A program made the translations under genes and the position numbers. 49,690 bases of DNA from a virus, in IMG/VR virus record IMGVR_UViG_3300011113_000730, positions 1 through 49,690 of that record; one strand, 5' to 3'. This document shows, piece after piece, positions 34,401 through 43,786 of the stretch. The notes beneath the pieces are model-generated. The model made no database searches. It had not been told where the DNA came from and saw only the letters and a list, made by a program, of their open reading frames with translations. Within the stretch, counting starts at the first letter, position 1. Each line of letters begins with the position of its first letter.

Positions 34401-36247
34401 TTTATTCTCCAAACCAAAATTCTGCAAAATATGATTCGTCGGAAGATGTTTCTGGTGCGTCTTATATTTTCTCAAATATAACGGCATTTTCCTTGAATCC
34501 TCTCTCAGCGGTAATTTTAGGGGCATCGGTATCTATACTACTATTACCAATTCCAATCTTTGCTCCTTTGCTTTTAGCCGCAGCTATATTTGGAGGATTA
34601 ATTTCAGCATTACTCGCGGTCAATTTCAATTATAAGGATGTACAGTATCAATATTTTACACCAAATGCGTATCCTTCGTTGTCGGCTAATCCGATGTCTA
34701 TTTCATCAAAAGTTATTAATGTGATGAGAACTGATAGATTACCATCATCGGACGCTCTTAATGGAAGTTCGTGGGAAACCAATCCTGCTTTATTACAACA
34801 GAATAATAACTTTATATTCTATGATATACCTGAATTAGACCCATCAATAGGCTTGCCACCATATAGTCTTGGTGCTGAGATTCCTACCGCAGACTTGGAA
34901 GGTTTACCGAACTATACAACTGTACTATCGTCGTTTAGTTGTGAAAATATGGTCGGGTTGGATTGTTATCAAGGATTTGGAAATACTTTTGAGGTTAATC
35001 AAGAGTGTACTACAAAAGATGCGGTTGAAAAAGGGTGTTATATGTTTTTACGAAGACCGTTAGCGGATTTAGGTAAAGACATTAATAACTTCAATGAGTG
35101 GGGATATAGGTTCAGGTTTTTCTATGGTCTTTGTAGAGGAGTGCTTTCCCAATCATTCATGAACAATTGGATTAACGGTTCATTATATTTCTTTCCAATA
35201 CAAGTTGATACTTTTTATAACAGACAAAATAAAGTCGGTCAGGTTCGGTTCTGTGAAGATGTGGTATATTATAATCGGGATAGTAATAACTTCTATTATA
35301 GAAGTAGTCCATACAATTTTACAACAAACAAATTTGTTGGAAAAATAGTGAACAAACAAGATGGAGGTATTAATGATTTGAACTTATTATATCCTACAAC
35401 AATCATTAATTTGGGAATGAAAGATTATTTCTATTCTGAGATAACTTTTGACCCTACCACTCGAGGATTTATATTACCCAACATAAATCCAACAAGTTAT
35501 GGAGATACTTCTGATTTGATTAATTTATTTGTAATATCAAGAATTACTGATGAAAATTTCCTACAACAATTAATACCTGCAGGAGATAACTCCATTAATC
35601 AATTATTTTCGAGACCTGAAAGAAGAATAGATGGGGACCTCGCCCAACTCTTGTCAATCAACAGTGAAATCGGAAATATTAATTTTTCACCTGAATATTA
35701 TGATGTTTTTTCAGGAGATACAAATCCACCTACACAAATTTTAGGAACTGCGGAGAACCCAACAATTGGGGTATGGTTTTCATCCACTACGGAGGATTTA
35801 CAAACTAAAGATTATTTGACCCCTGGAAGAATAAATTTCAGAGGAACTGATGATATAGGTTATTATCCGTACCCATATAGTATAAAATCTCAGGTGGTTC
35901 CTTTCTATCAGTGGAGATTAGATAATACTAATCTCATCTTCGGAAATCAATATAATAGTTGGGCAACTTCATCTTCCGATATTGTACAAAATGTAAGATA
36001 TCAGTCTTTAGATAGATATGCATCTGATACCCAGTATTTTTGGAGCAACAACTCAGAATCTAATGATTTGAACGCACGTGGATACATATTCAATGTCAAT
36101 GGAACAGTTGGTAATGGTCAATATATTGTAACGGGGGCATTGAAACAAAAATTTGTGGTTGGAGCCCCATTCCAATTTTATTTTGGAACCATTGTTGGAC
36201 AAACCGCCTTGGATAAATTCAAAACTAAGTATTCTGTAGATGAATAA
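31406..36247 (+). CDS. Giant baseplate-associated protein with two long hydrophobic segments
   Basis: The 1613-aa protein has no certain family. The N-terminal 180 residues include a carboxypeptidase-regulatory-like beta sandwich (LVGRVTANNGFGVPNARVSI at 51-70, then SGDYMIMGAPLGAQTIVMDV near 160). Residues 504-552 form a 49-residue, almost uncharged stretch able to span a membrane twice, followed by a Cys-rich patch (CQSCSCKES). A second 42-residue hydrophobic stretch lies at 1033-1074 (VILGASVSILLLPIPIFAPL, then LLAAAIFGGL). The rest is strand-rich and Tyr/Asn-rich. It sits after gp25 and gp6, where T4 has gp7 and gp8, so a wedge or peripheral baseplate role is likely. Membrane-inserting segments are very unusual in a baseplate protein and suggest contact with, or insertion into, the host envelope. 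It overlaps the next gene by 8 nt. Confidence 0.6.
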   Translation: MGDSYRIKTELGINKSINVQLDQEFEFLEILSLKIQQTDIYTRSCADYGVLVGRVTANNGFGVPNARVSIFIPIEQVDESNPLITSVYPYKSPNDKNEDGYRYNLLPYTPSYSKHSATGTLPTKSDVLTGNTTVEIYDKYYRFTSRTNDSGDYMIMGAPLGAQTIVMDVDLSDIGEFSLTPQDLIRMGLATEAQVAGNKFRSSTDLNSLPQIISLTKNIEISPLWGDPEICDISINRLDFDLRDDANVDIQPTSVFMGSMFSSPDKFRIRRNCKPKDNMGNLCGLTSGPGQILAIRQTTQQDEDGNPVLEVYELEQAGNVIDGDGTWLTELPMNLDYVVTNEFGERVLSNDSTLGIPTKGKYRFKIKWSQANDLTIQTRRPSYLVPNVKEYGWINSTTDPTNSGSQTTKDIQESSYYFGLAWSGYTNGFTGSEEIDRLNEIIGCEDTFYEFQFNRVYTVSSLIDQYKKGDGRGRFIGIKEIDDDSCDSTINKFPVNDGFKNFDLLYFLFSILFTVIQFVGLVLLIVAHLLLGIYTIVIQALCFLCGVEIPVIKVRPFGFICNLLNIKCETKNFTIRLPMITYPDCQSCSCKESELDSQALLGGTSGVLSYVSYPPSYVQGLESIFGTDGTPSEDVQVKSSIFAQAIAGNNDSVTDLNVFKTPKSSVVRFLSDESDEDKHFAFSESLTVGERINIFNTRPSYFDNLNKIKVTFAKDSNLGKFHFDNTITVLSNQTYESGQLLTSVNPGTTTDRNFLYTAQTVNGIVNGITGTTIQQATSINVNYAVTQTTDQSVLYALPTGSTVSRQVYPQDREYFQVVTAITVSEAIKIWNLETVEAFPNVLAAPSRLILAKKRLRGYRRNDKDFLISPLDAFSDIENQFILILQRGVDPYSPKYTNEYRLGRLFGKNIDDEDLTITAQTRLNIPIQKLTQTSISVQPFTQNGMFYPSYFFTPGNDFSGFTTSTVGYYGSIDANSNINRLQSENMGGVTAMVSRTNNDFYSPNQNSAKYDSSEDVSGASYIFSNITAFSLNPLSAVILGASVSILLLPIPIFAPLLLAAAIFGGLISALLAVNFNYKDVQYQYFTPNAYPSLSANPMSISSKVINVMRTDRLPSSDALNGSSWETNPALLQQNNNFIFYDIPELDPSIGLPPYSLGAEIPTADLEGLPNYTTVLSSFSCENMVGLDCYQGFGNTFEVNQECTTKDAVEKGCYMFLRRPLADLGKDINNFNEWGYRFRFFYGLCRGVLSQSFMNNWINGSLYFFPIQVDTFYNRQNKVGQVRFCEDVVYYNRDSNNFYYRSSPYNFTTNKFVGKIVNKQDGGINDLNLLYPTTIINLGMKDYFYSEITFDPTTRGFILPNINPTSYGDTSDLINLFVISRITDENFLQQLIPAGDNSINQLFSRPERRIDGDLAQLLSINSEIGNINFSPEYYDVFSGDTNPPTQILGTAENPTIGVWFSSTTEDLQTKDYLTPGRINFRGTDDIGYYPYPYSIKSQVVPFYQWRLDNTNLIFGNQYNSWATSSSDIVQNVRYQSLDRYASDTQYFWSNNSESNDLNARGYIFNVNGTVGNGQYIVTGALKQKFVVGAPFQFYFGTIVGQTALDKFKTKYSVDE

Positions 36248-37937
36248 GTATACAATAATACCGAGTGGACTTAGATATAAGGGAGCCCCATCAATAGATG
36301 AGGAACTTTCTATAACGCTCCAAGAACAAAGTCAAGAACTTACTGAGTATGATAGGACTTCGACCTTGAATTTGGCACAGATTTATGACGATGAACGACA
36401 GACCTGTACGATATTCAGACCAACATTCAAGGTTACGTATTTGTATGATAATACTTATACTGGATCTACGACCTATTTGCCCTTTCAATACAACCTTTAC
36501 TATACTGACCCAACGTCTTCAAAACAAAGTGGTATATGGAGAGGGTTCCCCCAATACTATGAGTTTGATTTTTATAGACCTAATGTAAATGACAATCATT
36601 TTCAATACAAAGCAAAAAGTGCTTACACTTACAATTGGATGTATTATTTAACATACCCATATGAAAATGATAGTAATCGACAATTGACATACTACTCTAC
36701 GAAAAATAATGATGTGAATTGGATTGCATCAAGTGGAATCCCATTCTCAATCGTGAATACCACTCAAAATGGTAATGGGTTAGTGTCATTTGTTTGTGTT
36801 GCTCCTCATGGATTAACTACAGGAGAATATGTAGAGTTGTCTTTGACTTATAGGGGGTCTAACATATTTCAGGTATATTCTATTGGTAATGGATTGTTTG
36901 GAAGTAGAACACATGTTTTCAATTTATTCAACATTGGATTTACAGGTGCGACATTTAGTAATGGCACGATTGGAACGTTTAAAAGGGTAATTAACCCTGA
37001 CAACTTAACGGAAACTAGATCGAAATACTATGTAAAGAAATATAAAGTTTTAACTAACTTGAACGACCTTGCAGTTACAAAGGCGGGGTTTGAAAAAAAT
37101 GTCTTCGGTGAAGAAAAGAAACTTGAGTATAGTTCTATAACTCCAAACAACGTTACAAGAATATCTCAAAAATCAAGTAGTAATGCATATGATGTAACAT
37201 CCAACTATGACTTGGACTTTGCGGGTTTCTTGGATAATCAAAAGAGACCACTGAATGAAATAAGTCTTACGATTGTCAACAAAGGTTACTCAGGATACTT
37301 CAATCAGCCATTCAATGGAGTTGGTTTGAAACAGGGTTGGGAATTTAATTTATCTAAAACTCCAAATCCTTGGTGGGATTTGAACAACCAAAGGTCGAAC
37401 ACAAGTATACCAGTTTCAGCATACACTCTCACCAATGGTGCGACAAAGACGTTTTTCTATAACACGGATTTGAAACCTGGTGATGTCATGGATGGTGATT
37501 TTTGTGAGTGGAATGACTATGAACAAGTAGAACGTGTAGTATCACCATATTATCACAAGATAAAGTATAATCAACAAGTTTTTCAAACTACGAATAATTT
37601 TTCAACAAACTCTCCGGGTTATTATTATAAACCACATAACACCATGGTCTTGAGGGTTTTTTCGGACTACATCGAGACCGCCGAATTAGGTCAGATTGAT
37701 AACGTCCCAAGTTGGGCATTTTACTCTACCTCCGACCAAGAGTTTAGATGGAGGGATATTTATACCTATGGGTTTATTGACAATTTGGGTCGTGGAGTCG
37801 ATTATCCATATTTGAATTCGGCACAATATCCATATACTCAAGTGATTTTCAGATTGATACCTGAAGGAATAAATTATAATGATAATCTCGATGGAGAGGA
37901 TTTTGCAATTAAACCACTAATTGATGAGTGTGAATAA
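36240..37937 (+). CDS. Virion structural protein, baseplate/fibre region
   Basis: The 565-aa protein is rich in Tyr, Asn and aromatic residues and has no signal peptide or membrane segment. Recognisable only as a recurring type of phage baseplate-region protein, it has blocks such as NYDLDFAGFLDNQKRPLNEI and LKQGWEFNLSKTPNPWWDLN and a well-ordered C-terminal part, QEFRWRDIYTYGFIDNLGRG followed by TQVIFRLIPEG. The ATG overlaps the end of the 1613-aa gene by 8 nt and its stop overlaps the next start by 14 nt, so it is translated as part of a coupled chain. By position it could play the role of T4 gp8 or of a fibre-anchor protein, but no motif proves this. Confidence 0.6.
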   Translation: MNKYTIIPSGLRYKGAPSIDEELSITLQEQSQELTEYDRTSTLNLAQIYDDERQTCTIFRPTFKVTYLYDNTYTGSTTYLPFQYNLYYTDPTSSKQSGIWRGFPQYYEFDFYRPNVNDNHFQYKAKSAYTYNWMYYLTYPYENDSNRQLTYYSTKNNDVNWIASSGIPFSIVNTTQNGNGLVSFVCVAPHGLTTGEYVELSLTYRGSNIFQVYSIGNGLFGSRTHVFNLFNIGFTGATFSNGTIGTFKRVINPDNLTETRSKYYVKKYKVLTNLNDLAVTKAGFEKNVFGEEKKLEYSSITPNNVTRISQKSSSNAYDVTSNYDLDFAGFLDNQKRPLNEISLTIVNKGYSGYFNQPFNGVGLKQGWEFNLSKTPNPWWDLNNQRSNTSIPVSAYTLTNGATKTFFYNTDLKPGDVMDGDFCEWNDYEQVERVVSPYYHKIKYNQQVFQTTNNFSTNSPGYYYKPHNTMVLRVFSDYIETAELGQIDNVPSWAFYSTSDQEFRWRDIYTYGFIDNLGRGVDYPYLNSAQYPYTQVIFRLIPEGINYNDNLDGEDFAIKPLIDECE

Positions 37938-38757
37938 ATTTGTAATTAAACAAACTGGTCTTGTTGAAAAACAAATCAACATTCCTGTCGAACTCAAGTG
38001 GGATTATTTGGGCTTAGATTTGGCTATTGATGAATTTGAACAAAAGGCTATCAGAGATGTAATAGGTAAAGGAAGAGATTTTGAAGTTTCGAGGTTTGCT
38101 CACGCACCTGCAACTGGTACTACAGATAATACCTCAATTAATTATGAATTTTATTTTTATTCAGGAGGTTCCCTTAATGACTTAAGTAATTGGAGAGTCA
38201 ATTATTTGAGTGAGGGATTTACCCCACAAGAAGTGTTTTATTACGAAAATGTGTTTGCCAATTCATTTTTCAAACTGGATTTCTATGATACCCCTGATGA
38301 AAAACAACAAACAAATTATTTGACTATTATATTACCAACACAACAAGGTTTGGTGATGGAGACACAAATGCAACGTACATTAGTCAATATCAGAAAACCT
38401 CAATTTGTTTTGGATTATGTTGGTGATAAGGAAGGGTTTTTTGTGTATTGGTTGAAGAAACGAAATTTTCTTAACATAAATACATTTTATATGACGGCTA
38501 AATTCTTTAACGCAAAGACGGGCCAATTCACAAAAATGATGACAGGTCGTGGAACAACTCCAATTGATAGAACAAATGGACCTCAATTTAATTTACCTGA
38601 GAACAATAAGTTTTATTTTGATAATACACAGTTTTTCTATTATACGGTGAAACTTGATTATGAAACACAAACGTATCAAGTTTTTAATACAAATGGACAG
38701 AGGGTGGGTACGAATATCCCGATAAAATGGTATGAGTATGTAAATCCAACACAATAA
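37924..38757 (+). CDS. Virion structural protein, 277 aa
   Basis: The gene starts at ATG 37924 rather than the in-frame TTG at 37921. The ATG gives 277 aa and overlaps the preceding gene by 14 nt. The protein is beta-strand rich with many aromatic residues (NYEFYFYSGGSLNDLSNWRV, then a YYENVFANSFFKLDFYDTP strand, then IKWYEYVNPTQ at the end). No family is recognised with certainty; a basic stretch YWLKKRNFLN lies mid-protein. It is joined to the next gene by a TAATG overlap, and its neighbours are all tail structural genes, which supports a baseplate or fibre-connector role. This is context-based. Confidence 0.6.
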   Translation: MSVNKFVIKQTGLVEKQINIPVELKWDYLGLDLAIDEFEQKAIRDVIGKGRDFEVSRFAHAPATGTTDNTSINYEFYFYSGGSLNDLSNWRVNYLSEGFTPQEVFYYENVFANSFFKLDFYDTPDEKQQTNYLTIILPTQQGLVMETQMQRTLVNIRKPQFVLDYVGDKEGFFVYWLKKRNFLNINTFYMTAKFFNAKTGQFTKMMTGRGTTPIDRTNGPQFNLPENNKFYFDNTQFFYYTVKLDYETQTYQVFNTNGQRVGTNIPIKWYEYVNPTQ

Positions 38758-39851
38758 TGTCACAGGATAGTTATAGATTTATAGTTTCACCTGAGAATAT
38801 CAAAGGGGATTTGTCTGTTGTAAATTACAGAGGAACTCCTGTTGGGGTTTACTCTGCGATGACCCAAGTTGTAAGTTCGGGCCCAAGTGGGACTTCGATA
38901 TTAACTGGTTTATCTGTAAATGTTTTGTTAAGACAAACCGCGGTTGATGCTGGATACTATAGCCCATTTGATGGTGCGGTGTTACAAAAGGATGTGGTAA
39001 CAAATTTTTTATTTTCATCAACAACAAGTAATCCGTATGTTTGGAATGTTTATAATACATCGGATGAATTCCAAAAGTTTTTAGAACTGTCAGTGTATCG
39101 AGTGGATTGGGGAGATGGAAGTCCAAAACAAACCATAACAACTTATGCTCCCAACTCAATAAGTCATACTTATCCAACCGCAACCAAACAGTATACTATT
39201 ACTTTGGAGCAAACTAATCCTTGGGGTATTACTAAGGTATCAAAAACAATCAATGTACCATTTACGAATGTCGTACCTTTTAATCCACAAGGCGAGGCGT
39301 TTTTTGCACCCTCCACAGGAAATTGGATTGGGACACCAGTATCTTATGATTACATTTTTTCGGGAGATGCAGTAAATGTTGTTTCGGCTCAGACATCAAA
39401 TAACTATGTTACAATTCCATTCATGATTTCGGGAAATACAAAATCGAGAGTCAATGAATTGGCATTATATGGTAGCCCAAAATTTCAAGTTGGAGTACCA
39501 GTAATTAGTAATGGTCAAATATGGGGAGCGATATCAGATATTAATCCTGTGTATACTGCCTATACAATTACTGGTGTTCATTATTATGATTACAATGATG
39601 GAACAACGATATTCTTCCAAGAATCATCTGGTTTAACATCAAACAATTTGACAGCACAACCTATTACAAAAGATGAGGTTCTACTTAAAGTTATGGACCA
39701 AGCTCAGATACAAACTAACGTATTCGTTGAGAGAGGAAAGAATAGCGCTTACGAAAGGGTTATGAGGTTAGGTGAGGTAGATAACTTGGGAGATATGATT
39801 AACTACGGATATGGATTCTTTAATGTAGTTAATAAAGAAAGAATTAATTGA
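38757..39851 (+). CDS. Structural protein with PKD domain
   Basis: The 364-aa protein contains a PKD domain at about residues 112-170, with the hallmark WGDGS at 118-122, SHTYP at 136-140, and the closing strand YTITLEQTNPWG. PKD domains are Ig-like sandwiches common in surface-exposed adhesins, notably in Bacteroidota, and in phage fibres, where they act as spacers or weak binders. The regions before and after are strand-rich and unassigned; the C-terminus ends in a helix (QTNVFVERGKNSAYERVMRL). The start overlaps the upstream stop (TAATG). A 39-nt gap with a TATTTATA octamer follows, so this gene ends the transcript that began before 31406. Confidence 0.7.
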   Translation: MSQDSYRFIVSPENIKGDLSVVNYRGTPVGVYSAMTQVVSSGPSGTSILTGLSVNVLLRQTAVDAGYYSPFDGAVLQKDVVTNFLFSSTTSNPYVWNVYNTSDEFQKFLELSVYRVDWGDGSPKQTITTYAPNSISHTYPTATKQYTITLEQTNPWGITKVSKTINVPFTNVVPFNPQGEAFFAPSTGNWIGTPVSYDYIFSGDAVNVVSAQTSNNYVTIPFMISGNTKSRVNELALYGSPKFQVGVPVISNGQIWGAISDINPVYTAYTITGVHYYDYNDGTTIFFQESSGLTSNNLTAQPITKDEVLLKVMDQAQIQTNVFVERGKNSAYERVMRLGEVDNLGDMINYGYGFFNVVNKERIN

Positions 39852-39866
39852 AAAAAGGAAATAAAG

Positions 39867-39874
39867 TATTTATA
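39867..39874 (+). promoter_or_regulatory. Candidate late promoter octamer TATTTATA before the 302-aa gene
   Basis: Exact TATTTATA followed by A, 16 nt before ATG 39891, in the 39-nt gap behind the PKD gene. Confidence 0.57.
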
Positions 39875-39890
39875 AATTAAATAAGAGAAT

Positions 39891-40799
39891 ATGGCAATCG
39901 GCTCATACGGTACAATAAGACCTTCAGATGTTTCACCCGCAGATGTTGAAATTATCATGAATTATACACCTACAAGGGATGTGACAGACCAATTTGTTCT
40001 TACAAAGTTGGATGCACAAACAATTTTAAGACCTTACTTTGCAAACTCCGAGACAGGAGGGAATGCTGGTGTTGAAGTTTTGGGAGGTCTTTATAACTTA
40101 ACACTACCCGCAAATCAGTTCAACGCGTTGGGAATTTACACTTTATATATTAGACCCGCAGAAATCAGAACGGTAATTAGTGATTGTGGTGTTTTAAGCG
40201 CATTACCGAATGTCAAAGGTATTATAATTGATATTTCTGATGTTCCTGGACAATACCAAAACAAATTTGTTCCACAAGGATTAGTTGGGTTTAGGGTTGA
40301 ATATCTTAATCCTGATGGGTCAAAAATCCCTAATTTTTTTAGAGTTGTAACCTCGAGTTTTTTTTGTGAGCCCGTTGTGACAAACGAAGTTAATACAAGT
40401 CAAAAGGCGATAAGATATAGATATGTTGAAGGTAATTCAAATTTGATATTTTTGACTCTATCTCCGTCTTCATCACCAACAAACAAACCAAACGCAACTC
40501 CGTACATCGGACAGCCCGACCAAGATATTATTATTACAAACACTTTCTTCAATCCAGTATCTATTGAAATTGAAATGGTTGAGTACGATATTTCTTCTCT
40601 TGCGATTGCTCTATATGGTAATCAAACTAAGTCTATCGATGATGGTATCTACACTATCTACGACTCTAACGATAACATATACAGACAATACAACCTATAC
40701 GAAATTAGAGACCAATTTAATGCTCTTCTTTATGAGGTTAGACAGAGTAGAGGTAATAATATCGATTTCAGTAAAAACTTTACAAATATAACTAGTTAA
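39891..40799 (+). CDS. Virion structural protein, 302 aa
   Basis: The 302-aa protein opens with AIGSYGTIRPSDVSPADVEI and continues as a beta-rich body (LYIRPAEIRTVISDCGVLSA, then GLVGFRVEYLNPDGSKIPNF). The C-terminal 70 residues, ALYGNQTKSIDDGIYTIYDS followed by YNLYEIRDQFNALLYEVRQS, look like an ordered helical end. No enzyme motif or membrane segment is seen and no family is named with certainty. It starts its own unit behind a late-type octamer and is coupled to the 995-aa gene by TAATG at 40799. By context it is a baseplate or fibre-proximal protein delivered together with the gpI-like protein. Confidence 0.62.
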   Translation: MAIGSYGTIRPSDVSPADVEIIMNYTPTRDVTDQFVLTKLDAQTILRPYFANSETGGNAGVEVLGGLYNLTLPANQFNALGIYTLYIRPAEIRTVISDCGVLSALPNVKGIIIDISDVPGQYQNKFVPQGLVGFRVEYLNPDGSKIPNFFRVVTSSFFCEPVVTNEVNTSQKAIRYRYVEGNSNLIFLTLSPSSSPTNKPNATPYIGQPDQDIIITNTFFNPVSIEIEMVEYDISSLAIALYGNQTKSIDDGIYTIYDSNDNIYRQYNLYEIRDQFNALLYEVRQSRGNNIDFSKNFTNITS

Positions 40800-43786
40800 T
40801 GGCTACGACTCAAAGGACTACCAAATTTTTTTACCCACCACGTCCCGGTAGTGGTGCTGCAACCTTCTCTGACAATATTGTAGGATTACAAACAGTCGAA
40901 GGGGGAGGACTTACGCAAGGTAACTTTGAGTTCACAACTTCTATTACGGAGAGAGTAACTCGAGATTTTAATGTTGGAGCGTTCTCTCAACCGATAAGCT
41001 TGGAAGGGTTAGATATTAATGATTTAACTGAGAGTAGAAGAATAATGGCAACACAGTTCAGGGTTTATCCGAACTATGATGTGTCACAAGTTCTAAACTT
41101 CTCAATGTATGGGTCGTTAAGTAAAAGGTTTCAAGTTTCAATTACGGAAATTATACATCGATTTCCAGCATCTTTGGATATACAGTTTAACAATGAGGAT
41201 TTTGTAACTGGAGCAACGGCAACTAATATCTCTTATGATTCAACATTGAATGAGACTACATTCAGAATAGATACTAGTAGAATCAATAACCCATTTGATA
41301 TTGATTATTCATTAAGTGCGACAACAAACTTATCTGTAAGAGAAATTACAGTTTCTCCATACAGAAATTTATATAATACATACTTAGACTATTGTATTGC
41401 AATTAATGACAATATATACAATGTAATTTCATTCACACCGTCTCAAACATTATCGTCAGGATTTATTGAATTTATCGTGTCAGGTGCACCATTCGGTACA
41501 ACTGCAACTACAACTAATGAGGAATTCCAAATAAGACCGAATGATTTTGTTGTTGATAGAATATTCGCGGAAGATTTTGATGAAGTACAAAAATTTTTAT
41601 TGAATAGACTTATCAGACCTGAATATACTGCAATATTTCAAGTTCCACAACAAAACGAGGCGGGACAGTTTTATACAGATTATCAACAAGTTACATGGCC
41701 CAAAGAAGGCCCTTGGAATTTGGATATCAAATCATTTTTGTTTGAAGGTTATTTAAGTCAGCTCGAAGCGATTGCAATTAATTTGGATTCATTTAAAACA
41801 AATTTGATATCAAGATTTTTAGTGACTGATTCTTTAAAAGAATTTGATACATTAGGACAAAAAGTCGAAAAGATATTTCAAATTTATGGTAGAAGTTTTG
41901 ACCAAATCAAGCAGTTCATAGATGCGTTAGCGTATATGAATTCAGTTAGTTACAATCCTTCGAATGATATTCCATCACAACTGTTGGTTAATTTAGCACA
42001 AACACTCGGATGGAGTTCAAATTTTTCTCCGATTACAAACGAAGACTTCCTCAGTTCTGTATTTGGAAATACTTCGACACCTACTTATCCAGGTTATGCA
42101 AGAGCACTCACACCAACAGAATTAAATTACGCGTTTTACCGTAATTTAATTTTGAACGCTTCTTATTTGTTCAAATCAAAAGGAACAAGAAGGTCAGTTG
42201 AATTTATGTTAAGGTTGATCGGAGCTCCTGATTCGCTAATAGAGTTCAATGAACATATCTATTTAGCCGACCAAAAAATAAATATGGACCAATTTGGTGT
42301 TCAGTGGGCGGCTATTTCAGGAGGTACATATGTTGAGAGTACACCAGGGTTTATTCCTGGATCTACTTATAAAATAAAGGGGCAAACATTTAGTTCTTTC
42401 ACTTCCACAAATACATATCAAGATGTGACAACTAGGTTGGATGATTATCCTGTAGATTTGGAAGGGTTTCCAAAGGCTCCTGTCAATACTGAAAGTTATT
42501 TCTTCCAATTGGGGGCTGGATGGTATGAATCAACTCCGTCACATAGAAGTCCTGATGAAATAACTGTCACAGGTCAGGTATTCACTGGGCAAAATTTCAA
42601 TATTCAAACACAATTAACACCGTTCAGTTATGGACAACTTTACCTAAATAGATTTAGAGACTTTCCATATATGACGGAAGGATTCAAACTTAGAAAGGTT
42701 GTGGATAATAATAAGTCGTGGTTAGAATCAGATGACAGGATTAGAGTATCAACGAGTGCGGATTACAATGCTTATTATTTTGTTGATAATGAAAAGTTAG
42801 TTTTGAATGTCAAAAATGTGGACCTATTCTTGAACCCAGCACAAGGTTTAGTTTACGATGTTTGGACTCAATCAAGAAGATATGACTATCCAATACCTGA
42901 ATCAGGATTAACAGTCGGATATCCCGTGCCAGGTGGGGTGGATTCAACTTTTGTTAACCCACAGCCAAAAAAGAAAACCTTTTTTGAATTCTCTCAAACT
43001 TTTTGGGAGAACATGATTAATGTTAGAAACCGTCAATACATCACCGATGGAAAAACAGGCGGATACCCAACATTACAATCGATATTTTGGAAGTACATTG
43101 AGTCCGAAAGCACCGTTGGTTTACCTAACAACAAATACACTTATCAAAAATTAATTGATTATGTAAACGGTATTGGTCCTTATTGGATGAAGTTAGTGGA
43201 ACAAATGATTCCAGCTACAACGATATGGAATACAGGAGTCAGAATGGAAAACTCCATTTTTCAAAGACAGAAATTTGTTTATCGAAGACAGAGAGGATGC
43301 CAATTTATCCCCGTTCCTGTTGAACCTTGTTTCATCATATCCAATATTTTTGATTATACCTGTACAACTGAATATACTGACTTCAACATATTTCCGTGGT
43401 TAAATGGAGACGTGGATGTAAGTAACTTCAGTAGTATTTTGTCGAATAGAGTTAACAATATGTTGGCACAGAGTGGACTTACATTGAATGACTGTATACA
43501 GAATTCAGTTGAAAGTAATTGGTATGTCGATTTAAGAATTGGAGGGGATGTTATAATCAAAGAATTATACTATGTAGGATATGGTTTGACTGATGTTCCA
43601 ACTAATACAATGTGGAGGAATGCTTTAATACAATATCTTCCACAACTATATGACTATGGTTTTACATATTTCTTGAATGGTAATCTGTTAACAATCACAA
43701 GTCTTACTTGTACGGAAAGAAATATTAATGAGACACTTTCCTTGAATTCAGGAATAAATATAAGTATTAATTGTACTATTAACTAA
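40799..43786 (+). CDS. Large tail protein with P2 gpI-like region
   Basis: The 995-aa protein has, at about residues 330-485, the helical pattern of P2 gpI-type tail proteins: LKEFDTLGQKVEKIFQIYGR, then QLLVNLAQTLGW, then YAFYRNLILNASYLFKSKGT and RRSVEFMLRLIGAP. The K-S-K-G-T turn and following helix are characteristic. In P2-like tails gpI is a wedge component that connects the gp6/J ring to the tail fibre. The N-terminal 330 residues (starting TTKFFYPPRPGSG) are strand-rich, and the C-terminal 500 residues form a Tyr-rich body ending in a Cys-containing module (IFDYTCTTEYTDFNIFP and later LTCTERN). Thus a short wedge module is embedded in a much longer protein, possibly covering the T4 gp7 role. 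TAATG overlaps join it to both neighbours. Confidence 0.68.
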   Translation: MATTQRTTKFFYPPRPGSGAATFSDNIVGLQTVEGGGLTQGNFEFTTSITERVTRDFNVGAFSQPISLEGLDINDLTESRRIMATQFRVYPNYDVSQVLNFSMYGSLSKRFQVSITEIIHRFPASLDIQFNNEDFVTGATATNISYDSTLNETTFRIDTSRINNPFDIDYSLSATTNLSVREITVSPYRNLYNTYLDYCIAINDNIYNVISFTPSQTLSSGFIEFIVSGAPFGTTATTTNEEFQIRPNDFVVDRIFAEDFDEVQKFLLNRLIRPEYTAIFQVPQQNEAGQFYTDYQQVTWPKEGPWNLDIKSFLFEGYLSQLEAIAINLDSFKTNLISRFLVTDSLKEFDTLGQKVEKIFQIYGRSFDQIKQFIDALAYMNSVSYNPSNDIPSQLLVNLAQTLGWSSNFSPITNEDFLSSVFGNTSTPTYPGYARALTPTELNYAFYRNLILNASYLFKSKGTRRSVEFMLRLIGAPDSLIEFNEHIYLADQKINMDQFGVQWAAISGGTYVESTPGFIPGSTYKIKGQTFSSFTSTNTYQDVTTRLDDYPVDLEGFPKAPVNTESYFFQLGAGWYESTPSHRSPDEITVTGQVFTGQNFNIQTQLTPFSYGQLYLNRFRDFPYMTEGFKLRKVVDNNKSWLESDDRIRVSTSADYNAYYFVDNEKLVLNVKNVDLFLNPAQGLVYDVWTQSRRYDYPIPESGLTVGYPVPGGVDSTFVNPQPKKKTFFEFSQTFWENMINVRNRQYITDGKTGGYPTLQSIFWKYIESESTVGLPNNKYTYQKLIDYVNGIGPYWMKLVEQMIPATTIWNTGVRMENSIFQRQKFVYRRQRGCQFIPVPVEPCFIISNIFDYTCTTEYTDFNIFPWLNGDVDVSNFSSILSNRVNNMLAQSGLTLNDCIQNSVESNWYVDLRIGGDVIIKELYYVGYGLTDVPTNTMWRNALIQYLPQLYDYGFTYFLNGNLLTITSLTCTERNINETLSLNSGINISINCTIN

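Noticed and set aside
37757-37764. TATTTATA inside the 565-aa structural gene
   Set aside because: It lies in the middle of coding sequence with no start nearby and is best taken as a chance copy in A/T-rich DNA; the same holds for 48017-48024 and for TATTTATC at 1529 and 31051.
37921-37923. TTG start for the 277-aa structural gene
   Set aside because: An ATG follows immediately at 37924 and is the better start.
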